The notes under the pieces were generated by a model, which did no database searches, was not told the DNA's origin, and was given only the letters and a program-made list of their open reading frames with translations. The translations under genes were made by a program, and so were the position numbers. From assembly GCA_964540005.1 (NCBI GenBank), contig CAZILN010000281.1:1-38751 (forward strand): a stretch of DNA of 38,751 nt. The letters run 5' to 3'. Origin of the DNA: CAZILN01 sp964540005 (lineage in GTDB: Bacteria > Bacteroidota > Bacteroidia > Bacteroidales > SM23-62). Numbering within the stretch: the stretch's first letter is position 1; each line of letters begins with the position of its first letter. This document shows positions 14,993-24,268 of this stretch, piece by piece.

Positions 14993-16948
14993 TCAATTCC
15001 GGGCCTGCTGTTCAGATCTCTGTAACATATCATGAATGCGCAGCAGGGCTGCCACACTCCAGGCCTGAGATACTGCTCCCCTGGCTTCGTGGGGAGGGTC
15101 CCCATCATAAATTTCTGACAATGAACCAATTCCGTGCTGGTTCATCACCTCCTCAAATCCTTCATAGATCTTCCTGACGAAACCCGGACCGCTGTTGCGG
15201 TGGATCCTGAGGTATGCTTCGCAAAAATGCTGCAAGAGCCATGGCCAGGCTGTTCCCTGGTGATAGGCGCGGTCCCGTTCCTCCTGGTTACCCAGGTACA
15301 CACCTTTATACTGTATATTTTTAGGCGACAATGTCCTCAGTCCACGAGGGGTCAGTAATTCATTCTCCACCACGTCAAGCACGGATTTTATCATTTCTTT
15401 ACTCAGCGGGGTATGCAGCATGGAAGCAGCTATTACCTGATTGGGTCGCACCGACATATCCCTGACACCATCCTTAACCGAATCGGCGAGGTACTGTTTA
15501 TCCTGGTCCCAGAATTCCTGGAGAAAGGATGCGGCTACCAGCTCCTTCAGATCAGTCCATTGCTTGATGAATCGCGAATCTCCTGCCCGTTCAGCCAGTC
15601 CCAGGCTGAATACCAGGGCATTGTACCACAAAGCGTTGACCTCAACCTGCAAGCCTGTTCGTGGAGTAACCGGTTCTCTGTGAACCACTGCATCCATCCA
15701 GGTAAGGGCCACACCCGGTCCACCGGCAGCAATCAGCCCGTTCTCCTGCATGCCTATTCCATGCATGGTCCCCTTCCTGAAAGAATCAAGTATGTTCTTT
15801 ATAACCTTTCCATATTTTTTCCAGAGATCGAGTTCCTCATCCTCCAGGCTGTATTGCTGAAGGGCCCAGATAAAGTACATGGGAGCATCCACTGAATTAT
15901 AGGCAGGGTCCACATCCGATCCCATGTTGGGGAAGAGCCCGTCCTTTAGTTTTTTTACCATGGTGTCCATTACTGCAAGGAAAACTGCCCTGTCTTTCAG
16001 CGGGAGCGTTAGTCCGGGCAAAGCAATGAAAGTATCACGGCCCCATGTTCCAAACCAGGGAAATCCTGCAATCACTTCGGTTTTTCTCTCTTTCCTTACA
16101 ATGAACTGTTGCGCGGAATTAGCCAGGCAGTTATAGAAACTCGTCCGGGGGATCCTCTTTGATAATTCATTATTGTATTTTCTTCTCAGCGCCTGCGGAC
16201 TGGCCTCCCTGGTACCCGCTGAAAAGACCAGGGATTCTCCCTTCCTCATACATACTTCAAAATAGCCCGGAACGAAAAGGTCCTCCTTATAATCATATCC
16301 CCGCTCCATCTCCCTCATATATTCTATATTATAATACCAGTCCGGTACCTGAACAAATTCATTTTCCTTTGAGACTTGCATATACAATCCAGGGTAACCT
16401 TCATAGAGACGGGACATGATCCCCTGGCTGACCTTTCTCACTTTGGTATTGGCATATATATTCGACTTGCTCAATAAATGATGGTTCCTAAAGGCAAGGA
16501 AAGGCCTGAGTTTCAGCCTGATCTGAGACTGGCTCTCAAGCAGTGTGTATTTTATCAGTATCTGCTGTTCCTTCTCAACCAGCAGGCTCACTTTCGTCAT
16601 TACTACGGAACCGACACGGTATGTAGTCTTTGTAACTGTTTCTGCTTCAAAATTCCTGACATATTTATGCCCCCTGGGCATATAATTGTCCCCTTCATAT
16701 TTATGCATCCCCAGGTTAAACTCTTTATCCTTCACAACAATGGTTTCATCGAGTGTTGACAACAGCACATGCTTCTCACCATCGAAGTGTTCCAGCGGAC
16801 AAACAAGAAGCCCGTGATATTTCCTGGTATTGCATCCTATGATACTCGTGGAAGCATAGGATCCGGCCCTGTTGGAGCGTATTATCTCCCTGTTCAGAGA
16901 ATATTCCAGGTTTATTAATTTGTCTTTATCGAATTTCAGATATGCCAT
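14993..16948 (-). CDS. Glycogen debranching enzyme (amylo-alpha-1,6-glucosidase, GH133 type)
   Basis: The 651-residue protein has the two-part architecture of bacterial/archaeal debranching enzymes. An N-terminal beta domain (about 20-270) opens with 'GSYASTSIIGCNTRKYHGLL'. The following (alpha/alpha)6 domain contains 'AGFPWFGTWGRDTFIALPGL', 'FPNMGSDVDPAYNSVDAPMY', 'GLQVEVNALWYNAL', 'SVRPNQVIAASM', 'RDRAYHQGTAWPWL' and 'SLSEIYDGDPPHEARG'. It should remove alpha-1,6 branch stubs left after phosphorylase action. It is the first gene of the minus-strand operon (debranching, GT4, GH57, synthase-phosphorylase), so phosphorolysis and debranching are encoded together. No perfect promoter element was found in the 250-base AT-rich region upstream. 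Confidence 0.92.
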   Translation of the reverse strand: MAYLKFDKDKLINLEYSLNREIIRSNRAGSYASTSIIGCNTRKYHGLLVCPLEHFDGEKHVLLSTLDETIVVKDKEFNLGMHKYEGDNYMPRGHKYVRNFEAETVTKTTYRVGSVVMTKVSLLVEKEQQILIKYTLLESQSQIRLKLRPFLAFRNHHLLSKSNIYANTKVRKVSQGIMSRLYEGYPGLYMQVSKENEFVQVPDWYYNIEYMREMERGYDYKEDLFVPGYFEVCMRKGESLVFSAGTREASPQALRRKYNNELSKRIPRTSFYNCLANSAQQFIVRKERKTEVIAGFPWFGTWGRDTFIALPGLTLPLKDRAVFLAVMDTMVKKLKDGLFPNMGSDVDPAYNSVDAPMYFIWALQQYSLEDEELDLWKKYGKVIKNILDSFRKGTMHGIGMQENGLIAAGGPGVALTWMDAVVHREPVTPRTGLQVEVNALWYNALVFSLGLAERAGDSRFIKQWTDLKELVAASFLQEFWDQDKQYLADSVKDGVRDMSVRPNQVIAASMLHTPLSKEMIKSVLDVVENELLTPRGLRTLSPKNIQYKGVYLGNQEERDRAYHQGTAWPWLLQHFCEAYLRIHRNSGPGFVRKIYEGFEEVMNQHGIGSLSEIYDGDPPHEARGAVSQAWSVAALLRIHDMLQRSEQQARN

Positions 16949-17201
16949 GATTCAAAATAATAAAAAAACAGTCAAATTTGTCAATTATATCTTGCTGATT
17001 AACTGATGTATACAATATGGTAACCAGTTCTGAAGAAGTCTACAAATATCACTAAATAGAATTAATAATTCAACATAAAAGGCAATAAAAAAGTTAATTA
17101 TTAGTTATTTTTTTTTAAGCCTCAAATACCCTCATTACCAGAGTGATTATCTATAAAGAATCGAAAAATCCTTATCTTCGCTGCGAAAAAAAAAGTCCCG
17201 G
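16949..17201. other. AT-rich divergent intergenic region between the glucan operon and gatB
   Basis: About 250 bases of AT-rich sequence separate two divergent operons. I can support only a gatB-side -7-like element (17173-17180). The short palindrome CAAATTTG occurs near the debranching-enzyme side, but it is too common to interpret. No small gene or RNA gene is evident. Confidence 0.5.
17173..17180 (+). promoter_or_regulatory. Candidate -7 element (TATCTTCG) for the gatB operon
   Basis: TATCTTCG differs from TAnnTTTG at one base, a variant I regard as common in Bacteroidota. It is followed by GCTGCG and lies 22 bases before the TTG start at 17202. It should drive gatB and the two downstream lipoprotein genes. 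No -33 TTTG is well placed. Confidence 0.45.
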
Positions 17202-18665
17202 TTGAATCACCACTCGGCATATCATGGAGTCATTGGACTGGAAGTCCATGTACAGCTATCAACTCAGACCAAGGCTTTCTCTTCTGATGCAAACCTTTTT
17301 GGCGCAGTTCCCAATACTAACATTGGTGTTGTTTCGCTCGGACAACCGGGAAGCCTTCCAAAACTGAATGAAAAAATACCCGAGCTTGCTGTGAAGCTTG
17401 GTATAGCCACCAACTCCCGGATCGCCCCGGAAATTTGTTTTGCCAGGAAGCATTATTTTTATGCCGACCTGCCCAAAGCCTACCAGATATCGCAACATGA
17501 TAGACCTTTGTGCTCCGGTGGATATATAAATATCAGGGTAAACGGGAAGGAAAAAGAAATTTCACTGACACGGATACATATTGAAGAGGATGCAGGGAAA
17601 AGCATTCACGATCAGAAGGCTGATACTTCAAGAATAGATCTGAACAGGGCCGGGGTCCCCCTGCTTGAAATTGTATCGGAACCTGTACTTTCCAACGGAG
17701 AGGAAGCCTACCGGTACCTGACAGAGATCAGGAAACTTGTACAATACCTGGATATCAGTGACGGAAACATGGAAAAAGGAAACATGCGTTGTGATGCCAA
17801 TGTATCGGTGAAACAGTTATCCTCAGAAGTTTTAGGGACCCGGACTGAGATCAAGAATCTGAACTCTATCAATTTTGTGCGCAAAGCCATTGACTATGAG
17901 GTCAAAAGACAGATCAGCCTTATCCAGGCTGGTGATAAGGTATTACAGCAGACCCTGCGCTATGATGAAGCCGGTGACAGGACCTTGCCTGTAAGGTCCA
18001 AGGAAGAAGCCCATGATTACAGGTATTTCCCGGAGCCGGACCTGAACCCGGTAAGGATCAGTCCGGAAATGATCATCCGGATACGAAACAGCATGCCCAG
18101 GCTGCCGGGAGAGCTGCTGTTGCTTTTTACCGGCACATACGGCCTGACAGAACAGACAGCCCTGATCCTTACTGAATCAAGGGAAATGGCAGGTTATTAT
18201 GAAGCAATAGTCGAACACACCCCAAATACCACTGCGGCTGCTAACTGGTTAATGGGTCCGGTCAAAAAACATCTTAATAAACATACTATTTCCATCAGTA
18301 AATTCATATTACCTCCACAAAAGATCGCGAAGCTGATTAACCTCATTGATGAAGGAAGCATTAATTATACTGTTGCCTCAGGTGTTATTTTCAATGAACT
18401 GACACGGAGGCCGGATAAAGATATTTCTGAGATAATCAAGGAAAAACAACTTTTACAATCAGACGAGCAGGACCTGATATCTGAGCTTATTCATTCAGTC
18501 CTGGACCGCTACCCTGATAAAATAAAACAATACCACCAGGGAAAGAAAGGCTTGCTGGGCCTGTTTATGGGAGAGCTGATGAAAGCATCCCGCGGAACCA
18601 TAGATCCGGGGAAAGCCACACAACTGCTACAGTCTGAACTGGAAACAAGAAAACAACAATTATGA
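17202..18665 (+). CDS. gatB: Aspartyl/glutamyl-tRNA(Asn/Gln) amidotransferase subunit B
   Basis: GatB binds misacylated Glu-tRNA(Gln) or Asp-tRNA(Asn) and phosphorylates the side chain before amidation by GatCA. The 487-residue protein shows 'VIGLEVHVQLSTQTKAFS', 'RIHIEEDAGKSIHD', 'NRAGVPLLEIVSEP', 'NMEKGNMRCDANVSVK' and 'RSKEEAHDYRYFPEPDL'. Its C-terminal YqeY-like tail domain ends 'FMGELMKASRGTIDPGKA'. The frame is closed by a stop at 17154-17156, and no ATG precedes the conserved 'GLEVH', so translation starts at TTG 17202. GatA and GatC are not in the window. Its stop overlaps the next ATG (ATGA at 18662-18665). Confidence 0.96.
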   Translation: MNHHSAYHGVIGLEVHVQLSTQTKAFSSDANLFGAVPNTNIGVVSLGQPGSLPKLNEKIPELAVKLGIATNSRIAPEICFARKHYFYADLPKAYQISQHDRPLCSGGYINIRVNGKEKEISLTRIHIEEDAGKSIHDQKADTSRIDLNRAGVPLLEIVSEPVLSNGEEAYRYLTEIRKLVQYLDISDGNMEKGNMRCDANVSVKQLSSEVLGTRTEIKNLNSINFVRKAIDYEVKRQISLIQAGDKVLQQTLRYDEAGDRTLPVRSKEEAHDYRYFPEPDLNPVRISPEMIIRIRNSMPRLPGELLLLFTGTYGLTEQTALILTESREMAGYYEAIVEHTPNTTAAANWLMGPVKKHLNKHTISISKFILPPQKIAKLINLIDEGSINYTVASGVIFNELTRRPDKDISEIIKEKQLLQSDEQDLISELIHSVLDRYPDKIKQYHQGKKGLLGLFMGELMKASRGTIDPGKATQLLQSELETRKQQL

Positions 18666-19834
18666 ACAGAAATTTAACTGCTTGGCTGCTGCTCCCCCTG
18701 CTAATGATAAGCTCCTGCACCGGGGATCCTGAACAATTCACTGTTTCGGGTACCCTGCCGGAAGCGGCGGGCCGACTGCTGTACCTTTATGAAATGACAA
18801 CCACGAAGTACATTACAGTAGATTCGGCCTTTCTTGACGATCAGGGCAGTTTTGAGTTTCATGGTTCTGCAGAGGAATTGAAATTCTACGCCCTCCAGTT
18901 CACTGATGATAATTCCATAAACCTGCTTGCCGCACCGGGTGACATGATCGAGATCTCGGGGAATGCCGTTGACCTGCAGGGAACTTACAGGGTTTCAGGA
19001 TCAGAGGATTCTGAAAAGATCAGGCAACTGAGTTACCAGCTTGACAATACCATTGAACAGATATATGAGCTAAGTATAGTTTTCAATGACAGCAGTGAAA
19101 GCAGGAACTTCCTGAAAATAAAAGACAGCCTTGACACCAGATATGAAGAGATCCTCAGGGCACAGAAGGATTTTACCTATGCCTTTATCACATCGAACCA
19201 GAATTCCCTTGCCAGCCTTATGGCCCTGTATCAGCAGATAGGTCCGCGCCGCTACCTTCTCGATCCCATGGAGGATTTTGAGTATTATGCCATGATTGAT
19301 TCATCCCTTGGCATCCATTACCCGGGATCTGAAGCAGTTAAGGAACTGCACCGGCAGGTTGTTGAACTGCAGACACAATACTCTTACCTGCGACAATCAG
19401 AAATGCACCTTGGTATCGGCATGGAAGCCCCGGAAGTGGCGCTGCCCGCACCTGGGGGAGACACCCTGCTGTTATCATCCCTTCGCGGCCAGCTGGTGCT
19501 GCTGGATTTCTGGGCTTCCTGGTGTTCTCCCTGCAGGGAAGAGAATCCGAATCTGATAAAACTATACAGGGAGTATGCAGACAGGGGATTCGAGATCTAC
19601 CAGGTTTCTCTTGATAAATCCCGCACCGCCTGGCTAAAGGCCATAGAGGATGATTCACTCAACTGGGTTCATGTAAGTGATCTGAAAATGTGGGAATCAG
19701 TGGTTGTGAGTATTTACGGCCTGCAGGGTATCCCGATGAACTTCCTTTTGGATGAAGAAGGCAGGATACTGGATAAAAACCTGAGAGGGGTCCGGCTGGA
19801 AGAAAAATTAGCTGACTATTTTAAGGATAAATAA
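18662..19834 (+). CDS. TlpA-like thioredoxin-fold lipoprotein with N-terminal DUF4369 domain (active CSPC)
   Basis: This 390-residue periplasm-facing lipoprotein has a lipobox ending 'LLMISSC' (C19). Residues 25-110 form a DUF4369-like beta domain ('FTVSGTLPEAAGRLLYLYE'), then a charged helical region (115-245). A TlpA/ResA-like thioredoxin domain (about 252-388) has 'FWASWCSPC' with redox cysteines C288/C291 and the cis-proline segment 'GIPMNF' (P358). Such proteins reduce or isomerise disulfides in the periplasm, or serve cytochrome c maturation and stress defence. The specific client is unknown. It overlaps gatB by four bases and is followed after one base by a paralogue that has lost the cysteines. 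Confidence 0.88.
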   Translation: MNRNLTAWLLLPLLMISSCTGDPEQFTVSGTLPEAAGRLLYLYEMTTTKYITVDSAFLDDQGSFEFHGSAEELKFYALQFTDDNSINLLAAPGDMIEISGNAVDLQGTYRVSGSEDSEKIRQLSYQLDNTIEQIYELSIVFNDSSESRNFLKIKDSLDTRYEEILRAQKDFTYAFITSNQNSLASLMALYQQIGPRRYLLDPMEDFEYYAMIDSSLGIHYPGSEAVKELHRQVVELQTQYSYLRQSEMHLGIGMEAPEVALPAPGGDTLLLSSLRGQLVLLDFWASWCSPCREENPNLIKLYREYADRGFEIYQVSLDKSRTAWLKAIEDDSLNWVHVSDLKMWESVVVSIYGLQGIPMNFLLDEEGRILDKNLRGVRLEEKLADYFKDK

Positions 19835-19835
19835 C

Positions 19836-20984
19836 ATGCGAAAGATCATATTAGTTGTACTGGTACTGCTCATTGTATCCTGTTCAAGGAACAGGCAATT
19901 CCGTATCACCGGCAATTTAAATACAGGCGAACGCCCCGTCCTTTACCTTGAGGAACAAGAAGTTACAAAAATCAGTCTTTACGATTCTGTCCGGGTTTCC
20001 AGGAATGGAAATTTTGCTTTCAGGGGGAAGCTGGATCATCCCCGTTTCTTTCAGCTGCGCCTTGGTGAAAACAATCTCATCCCCCTTCTGATAGCCCCGG
20101 GTGAAGAAATTACCATGGACTGTGACACATTACATTTTTCGACTGCTTACGAGCTCAACGGATCTGAAGGCTCCCGGTACATTAAAGAACTGAATGCTAA
20201 ACTGGCAGATACGCAGAGCCGGATTGACTCACTTGTAAGACAATTTGACAATACCGGGGATACAACTCTTACTGCCAAACTGGAATTAATTGATAAGTAC
20301 AATGCCCTTATACAGGAGCAACGCAATTACAGCATTACCTTCATTATTGATCACAGGCAATCAATGGCCGCTTTGTATGCGCTATACCAGAGGATAGACC
20401 AGGAGAAATACATACTCAATGAGAACAAAGACGTGCAGTTACTGAAAATTACCGCTCATACCCTGGATACCCTGTATCCCGAATCACAACATGTCAGGGC
20501 CTTATCCGCCGATGCAAGGAAACTGGAAGACCGGCTCACCAATGCAGAATATTCCCGGCTGATTGACCAGATGGAACCAAGCCTGCCGGAAATATCACTG
20601 CCGGATCCCAGCGGGGATACCATCAGCCTGTCCTCTCTCGACAACAAAGCCATTTTGCTCAGTTTCTGGGCCTCATGGAATGCTGGCAGTATCGCACATA
20701 ATATTGAGCTTAAAAAGATCTATCAGCAGTATCATTCAAAGGGCTTTGAAATTTACCAGGTCTCCATGGATAATGATAAGGAATTATGGATGCGTGCCAT
20801 CGAATATGACGAGCTGCCATGGATCAATGTCAGTGAACTGAGCTACCCCGAATCCTATGCAGCAGCAGTTTATAACGTCAGCAGTTTGCCCACCACTTTC
20901 CTGGTTACACCCAATGGAAAAATACTGGGCAGAAACCTGACAAAAGGTGAACTGGAGCGGAGTCTGGCAGTCATGCTGAACTAA
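19836..20984 (+). CDS. TlpA-like lipoprotein paralogue lacking the CXXC active site
   Basis: This 382-residue protein repeats the architecture of its upstream neighbour: lipobox ending 'LLIVSC' (C16), DUF4369-like domain ('FRITGNLNTGERPVLYLEE'), helical linker and thioredoxin fold ('PEISLPDPSGDTISLSSL', 'GFEIYQVSMDND', cis-Pro 'SSLPTTFLV' with P351). The active site reads 'FWASWNAGS', so both redox cysteines are replaced (N282 and S285). It cannot perform thiol-disulfide exchange at that site. A binding or scaffold role, perhaps as a partner of the active paralogue, is the simplest inference. The gene is intact, not decaying. It starts one base after its neighbour's stop. Confidence 0.85.
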   Translation: MRKIILVVLVLLIVSCSRNRQFRITGNLNTGERPVLYLEEQEVTKISLYDSVRVSRNGNFAFRGKLDHPRFFQLRLGENNLIPLLIAPGEEITMDCDTLHFSTAYELNGSEGSRYIKELNAKLADTQSRIDSLVRQFDNTGDTTLTAKLELIDKYNALIQEQRNYSITFIIDHRQSMAALYALYQRIDQEKYILNENKDVQLLKITAHTLDTLYPESQHVRALSADARKLEDRLTNAEYSRLIDQMEPSLPEISLPDPSGDTISLSSLDNKAILLSFWASWNAGSIAHNIELKKIYQQYHSKGFEIYQVSMDNDKELWMRAIEYDELPWINVSELSYPESYAAAVYNVSSLPTTFLVTPNGKILGRNLTKGELERSLAVMLN

Positions 20985-21003
20985 TCCCCAAGAATAACAG
21001 GAT

Positions 21004-21750
21004 TTGAACAAAAAACCAAGAATATATTTTGCTTCCGATGTTCATCTCGGAATGCACCCAAAGGACCGAAGTGCTGAAAGAGAGCGTATTTTCGTCAAAT
21101 GGCTGGATGAGATCAAGGAGGATGCGACTGAAATATTCCTGGTAGGTGATATCTTTGACTACTGGTTTGAATATAAAAAGGTCGTGCCGCGCGGATTCAC
21201 CAGATTCCTCGGCAAAATAGCCGAAATAACGGACCGGGGCATACCTGTACATTTTTTTACAGGGAACCATGATGTCTGGGTGTTTGATTACCTGCCCCGG
21301 GAGGTCGGTGTCATCCTGCACCGGGAGCCCTATATTTTGCAAAATGACAAGCATAAACTGTTTATTGCCCACGGAGACGGACTGGGTCCGGGTCAACGCA
21401 ACTATAAACTCCTCAAACGCATCTTTACCAGCAGAACCCTTCAATGGCTATATGCCCGGTTGCATCCCAATGCCAGCGTTGCTTTTGCACAGCTCTGGTC
21501 TAAAAAAAGCAGGTTTGCAAAAGGTATTACTGTAGAATTCCTCGGGGAAGATAAGGAGGTCCTGGTACAATTTGCCAGGAACAGCCTGAAGGAAGAGTTT
21601 TTTGATTATTTCATATTCGGACACAGGCACATTATGATGGACCTGGAACTGAACGAGAAAAGCAGGCTGATCTACCTTGGGGACTGGATTATAAATTTCA
21701 GCTATGCCTTGTATGACGGCGAAAAGATGGAATTAAAAAAATACATCTAA
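21004..21750 (+). CDS. lpxH: UDP-2,3-diacylglucosamine diphosphatase-like metallophosphoesterase (LpxH-type)
   Basis: LpxH cleaves UDP-2,3-diacylglucosamine to lipid X in lipid A synthesis at the inner membrane face. The 248-residue protein has the calcineurin-like metal motifs in order: 'ASDVHLG' (D12, H14), 'LVGDIFDYW' (D49), 'FTGNHDVW' (N88-H89-D90), 'IAHGDGLG' (H123) and 'IFGHRHI' (H207, H209). The HGDGLG and FDYWFEY segments point to the LpxH branch common in Bacteroidota. A stop at 20995-20997 leaves TTG 21004 as the start (NKKPRIYFASD). It lies 19 bases after the TlpA-like paralogue and converges on hppA across a stem-loop. Confidence 0.85.
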   Translation: MNKKPRIYFASDVHLGMHPKDRSAERERIFVKWLDEIKEDATEIFLVGDIFDYWFEYKKVVPRGFTRFLGKIAEITDRGIPVHFFTGNHDVWVFDYLPREVGVILHREPYILQNDKHKLFIAHGDGLGPGQRNYKLLKRIFTSRTLQWLYARLHPNASVAFAQLWSKKSRFAKGITVEFLGEDKEVLVQFARNSLKEEFFDYFIFGHRHIMMDLELNEKSRLIYLGDWIINFSYALYDGEKMELKKYI

Positions 21751-21817
21751 GGGATGCATTTTTCGTAACGTGCTTATTCACTGGGTGAAAATTGCCAGGT
21801 TACTTCCAAAGCATCCC
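21751..21817. terminator. Nested stem-loop between convergent lpxH and hppA, probable bidirectional terminator
   Basis: GGGATGC (21751-21757) pairs with GCATCCC (21811-21817). Inside, GTAAC (21765-21769) pairs with GTTAC (21799-21803), and TTCAC (21777-21781) pairs with GTGAA (21785-21789) around a 3-base loop. The three stems are collinear and nested, separated by internal loops. The structure begins right after the lpxH stop and ends 14 bases from the hppA stop. A run of T (ATTTTTC) lies inside the left arm rather than after the stem, so it is not a textbook intrinsic terminator. Confidence 0.55.
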
Positions 21818-21830
21818 TAAGTACTTGTTA

Positions 21831-24044
21831 CTAAAATAGAGAAACTGCAACGGTTACCCCGGCCATCACGATGGAAACCATACTCATAAGTTTAATAAGG
21901 ATGTTAAGGCTTGGGCCAGAAGTATCCTTAAAGGGATCTCCTACCGTATCTCCTATAACAGCGGCTTTATGATTATCCGATCCTTTACCGCCCAGTTTCC
22001 CTGATTCTATGTATTTCTTTGCATTATCCCAGGCACCGCCGGAATTTGCCATAAAAATAGCCATCACAAAACCTGTTCCAAGGGCTCCTACCAGCAATCC
22101 CATATTTCCGGCCACACCAAAGATCAGTCCAACTGCAATCGGTATCACTATGGCCAGCAGTGAAGGGGCTATCATTTCGATCTGAGCGCCTTTTGTTGAA
22201 ATGGCCACACATTTGGCATATTCAGGTTCGGTCTCGCCTTCCATTATGCCTTTTATTTCCCTGAACTGCCTGCGGACCTCATCTACCATCTTTGCTGCAG
22301 CCCGTCCAACTGCATTCATGGTAAGCCCGGAAAACATAAATGCCATCATGGAACCAAGAAAAATACCTACAAGGGTTTTGGGATTCATAAGATGAACCTC
22401 GAAATAATTCATAAAATCCTGGAGGCTGAGTTTGGTGAGTTCTGATGCCGATGTTATAATCGTTGAATTCGGAAAAATGTATTCGGTCCATCCCGTTTCA
22501 AAGAGACGTTGTATCCCTACTTTAATTTCCTCAATAAATGAGGCAAGCAATGCCATGGCCGTCAGGGCCGCAGATCCTATCGCAAATCCCTTTCCTGTAG
22601 CTGCAGTAGTATTTCCCAGTGAATCAAGTGCATCCGTCCTTTTACGAACCTCGGGTCCGAGTCCGCTCATTTCAGCATTCCCTCCGGCATTATCTGCTAT
22701 AGGTCCGTAAGCATCGGTCGCAAGGGTAATTCCAAGAGTTGACAGCATACCCACGGCAGCAATCCCGATCCCATATAGACCCATCCCCATATTGTTCATG
22801 TCAAAACCGGATGCAAAAACGTATGCAAGTATTATTCCTATCACTACGGCAAGAACAGGTATCAGGGTTGAAAACATACCTACTCCAAGACCTGAAATGA
22901 TAACGGTCGCCGGTCCGGTTGAAGAGCTTTCTGCAATTCTCTGGGTGGGCCGGTATTCCTCTGAAGTAAAATATTCTGTAGCCTTCCCGATTACAATACC
23001 GACGATCAGTCCGGTAACTATGGCTCCCCATATTCCCCATATGTTTTCAAAATCCAGCAGGTAGAGTATCAGCCAGGCAAAAATAACTATAAGAATAGAA
23101 CTGCCGTTTACTCCCCTGCCAAGCGACTTTAAAAGTGTTTTCTGGGTAGCATCCTCTTTGGTACGGACCATGAATATGCCAATTATTGACAATATAATTC
23201 CTACTCCGGCTATGAGCATTGGGGCCAGTACCGATTTAAACTGAAGCTCCGGATCGGCCATATAAGCAGCGGCACCCAGTGCCCCTGTAGCCAGTATCGA
23301 CCCACAGTATGATTCGTAAAGGTCAGCACCCATTCCTGCCACATCCCCTACATTGTCACCCACATTATCGGCAATGGTTGCAGGGTTCCTGGGATCGTCT
23401 TCGGGAATACCTGCTTCAACTTTTCCAACCAGGTCGGCTCCCACATCGGCAGCTTTGGTAAAGATCCCGCCTCCTACCCTGGCAAACAATGCCTGGGCTG
23501 ATGCGCCCATACCGAAGGTAAGCATGGTGGTGGTAATAATAGCCAGTTTGTGTCCGGGTTCAACATCTATAAAATAATTAAGCAGTATGAACCATAAAGA
23601 TATATCCAGCAGTGCCAGGCCAACAACTACCAGTCCCATTACCGCACCGCTCCTGAAGGCTACTTTCAGCCCGCTGTTCAGGGATTTCTGTGCCGCATTT
23701 GTTGTTCGTGCCGAAGCATGGGTGGCTGTTCTCATCCCGATGAAACCCGCCAGTCCGGAAAAGAATCCTCCCGTCAGGAATGCAAAGGGCACCCATGGAT
23801 TCTGAAGATGAAAACCGTACGCTAGTACAGAGAAGACAATTGTCAATATAATAAAGAATATCCCTACAATCTTATACTGCTGTCTCAGGTATGCCATGGC
23901 TCCTTTGCGGACATGGGATGCAATTTCTTTCATTCTATCAGTTCCTTCACTTTCTTTCATCATGTTCCTGAAGAAGTACCAGGCAAAAAATAAGGCCAGC
24001 ACAGATGCGGCGGGAACAAACCAGAATAAATTATTTTCAATCAT
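21831..24044 (-). CDS. hppA: K+-dependent membrane-bound ion-translocating pyrophosphatase (Na+ and/or H+)
   Basis: The enzyme hydrolyses pyrophosphate and pumps H+ and/or Na+ across the inner membrane. The 737-residue protein has about 16 predicted membrane segments. The pyrophosphate/Mg site is 'DVGADLVGKVEAGIPEDDP' (200-218), followed by 'RNPATIADNVGDNVGD' and a second acidic cluster near the C-terminus ('GDTVGDPFKDTSGPSLNIL'). The loop 'GNTTAATGKG' (477-486) has Ala and Gly where K+-independent enzymes have Lys and Thr, which marks the K+-dependent class. That class includes Na+ and dual Na+/H+ pumps known from Bacteroides. The ion cannot be fixed without modelling. A -7 element TATATTTG lies 57-64 bases upstream. 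Confidence 0.95.
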   Translation of the reverse strand: MIENNLFWFVPAASVLALFFAWYFFRNMMKESEGTDRMKEIASHVRKGAMAYLRQQYKIVGIFFIILTIVFSVLAYGFHLQNPWVPFAFLTGGFFSGLAGFIGMRTATHASARTTNAAQKSLNSGLKVAFRSGAVMGLVVVGLALLDISLWFILLNYFIDVEPGHKLAIITTTMLTFGMGASAQALFARVGGGIFTKAADVGADLVGKVEAGIPEDDPRNPATIADNVGDNVGDVAGMGADLYESYCGSILATGALGAAAYMADPELQFKSVLAPMLIAGVGIILSIIGIFMVRTKEDATQKTLLKSLGRGVNGSSILIVIFAWLILYLLDFENIWGIWGAIVTGLIVGIVIGKATEYFTSEEYRPTQRIAESSSTGPATVIISGLGVGMFSTLIPVLAVVIGIILAYVFASGFDMNNMGMGLYGIGIAAVGMLSTLGITLATDAYGPIADNAGGNAEMSGLGPEVRKRTDALDSLGNTTAATGKGFAIGSAALTAMALLASFIEEIKVGIQRLFETGWTEYIFPNSTIITSASELTKLSLQDFMNYFEVHLMNPKTLVGIFLGSMMAFMFSGLTMNAVGRAAAKMVDEVRRQFREIKGIMEGETEPEYAKCVAISTKGAQIEMIAPSLLAIVIPIAVGLIFGVAGNMGLLVGALGTGFVMAIFMANSGGAWDNAKKYIESGKLGGKGSDNHKAAVIGDTVGDPFKDTSGPSLNILIKLMSMVSIVMAGVTVAVSLF

Positions 24045-24100
24045 ATCAAACAGTTTTTGGTTATTATAAGCATGATACCTGCTCCTGTTAAAAACGATGG

Positions 24101-24108
24101 CAAATATA
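24101..24108 (-). promoter_or_regulatory. Candidate -7 element (TATATTTG) for hppA
   Basis: On the minus strand TATATTTG fits TAnnTTTG and would start transcription about 50 bases before the hppA ATG at 24044. No spaced TTTG -33 box is seen. The remaining 24109-24268 leader towards the divergent gene is AT-rich, with no element I can support. Confidence 0.5.
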
Positions 24109-24268
24109 ATGAAAAATCGACTGGATCATAAAAATTTATCAAGACCATCCGAAAATTAATATATCTTTCATTTCCAGAATACTTATTCTGTAGAAATGAT
24201 ATAAAAACCTTGATTTTAATTTTATACTGCCTTAATTTTATACACGAACCAACAGAAGCATAATCATC

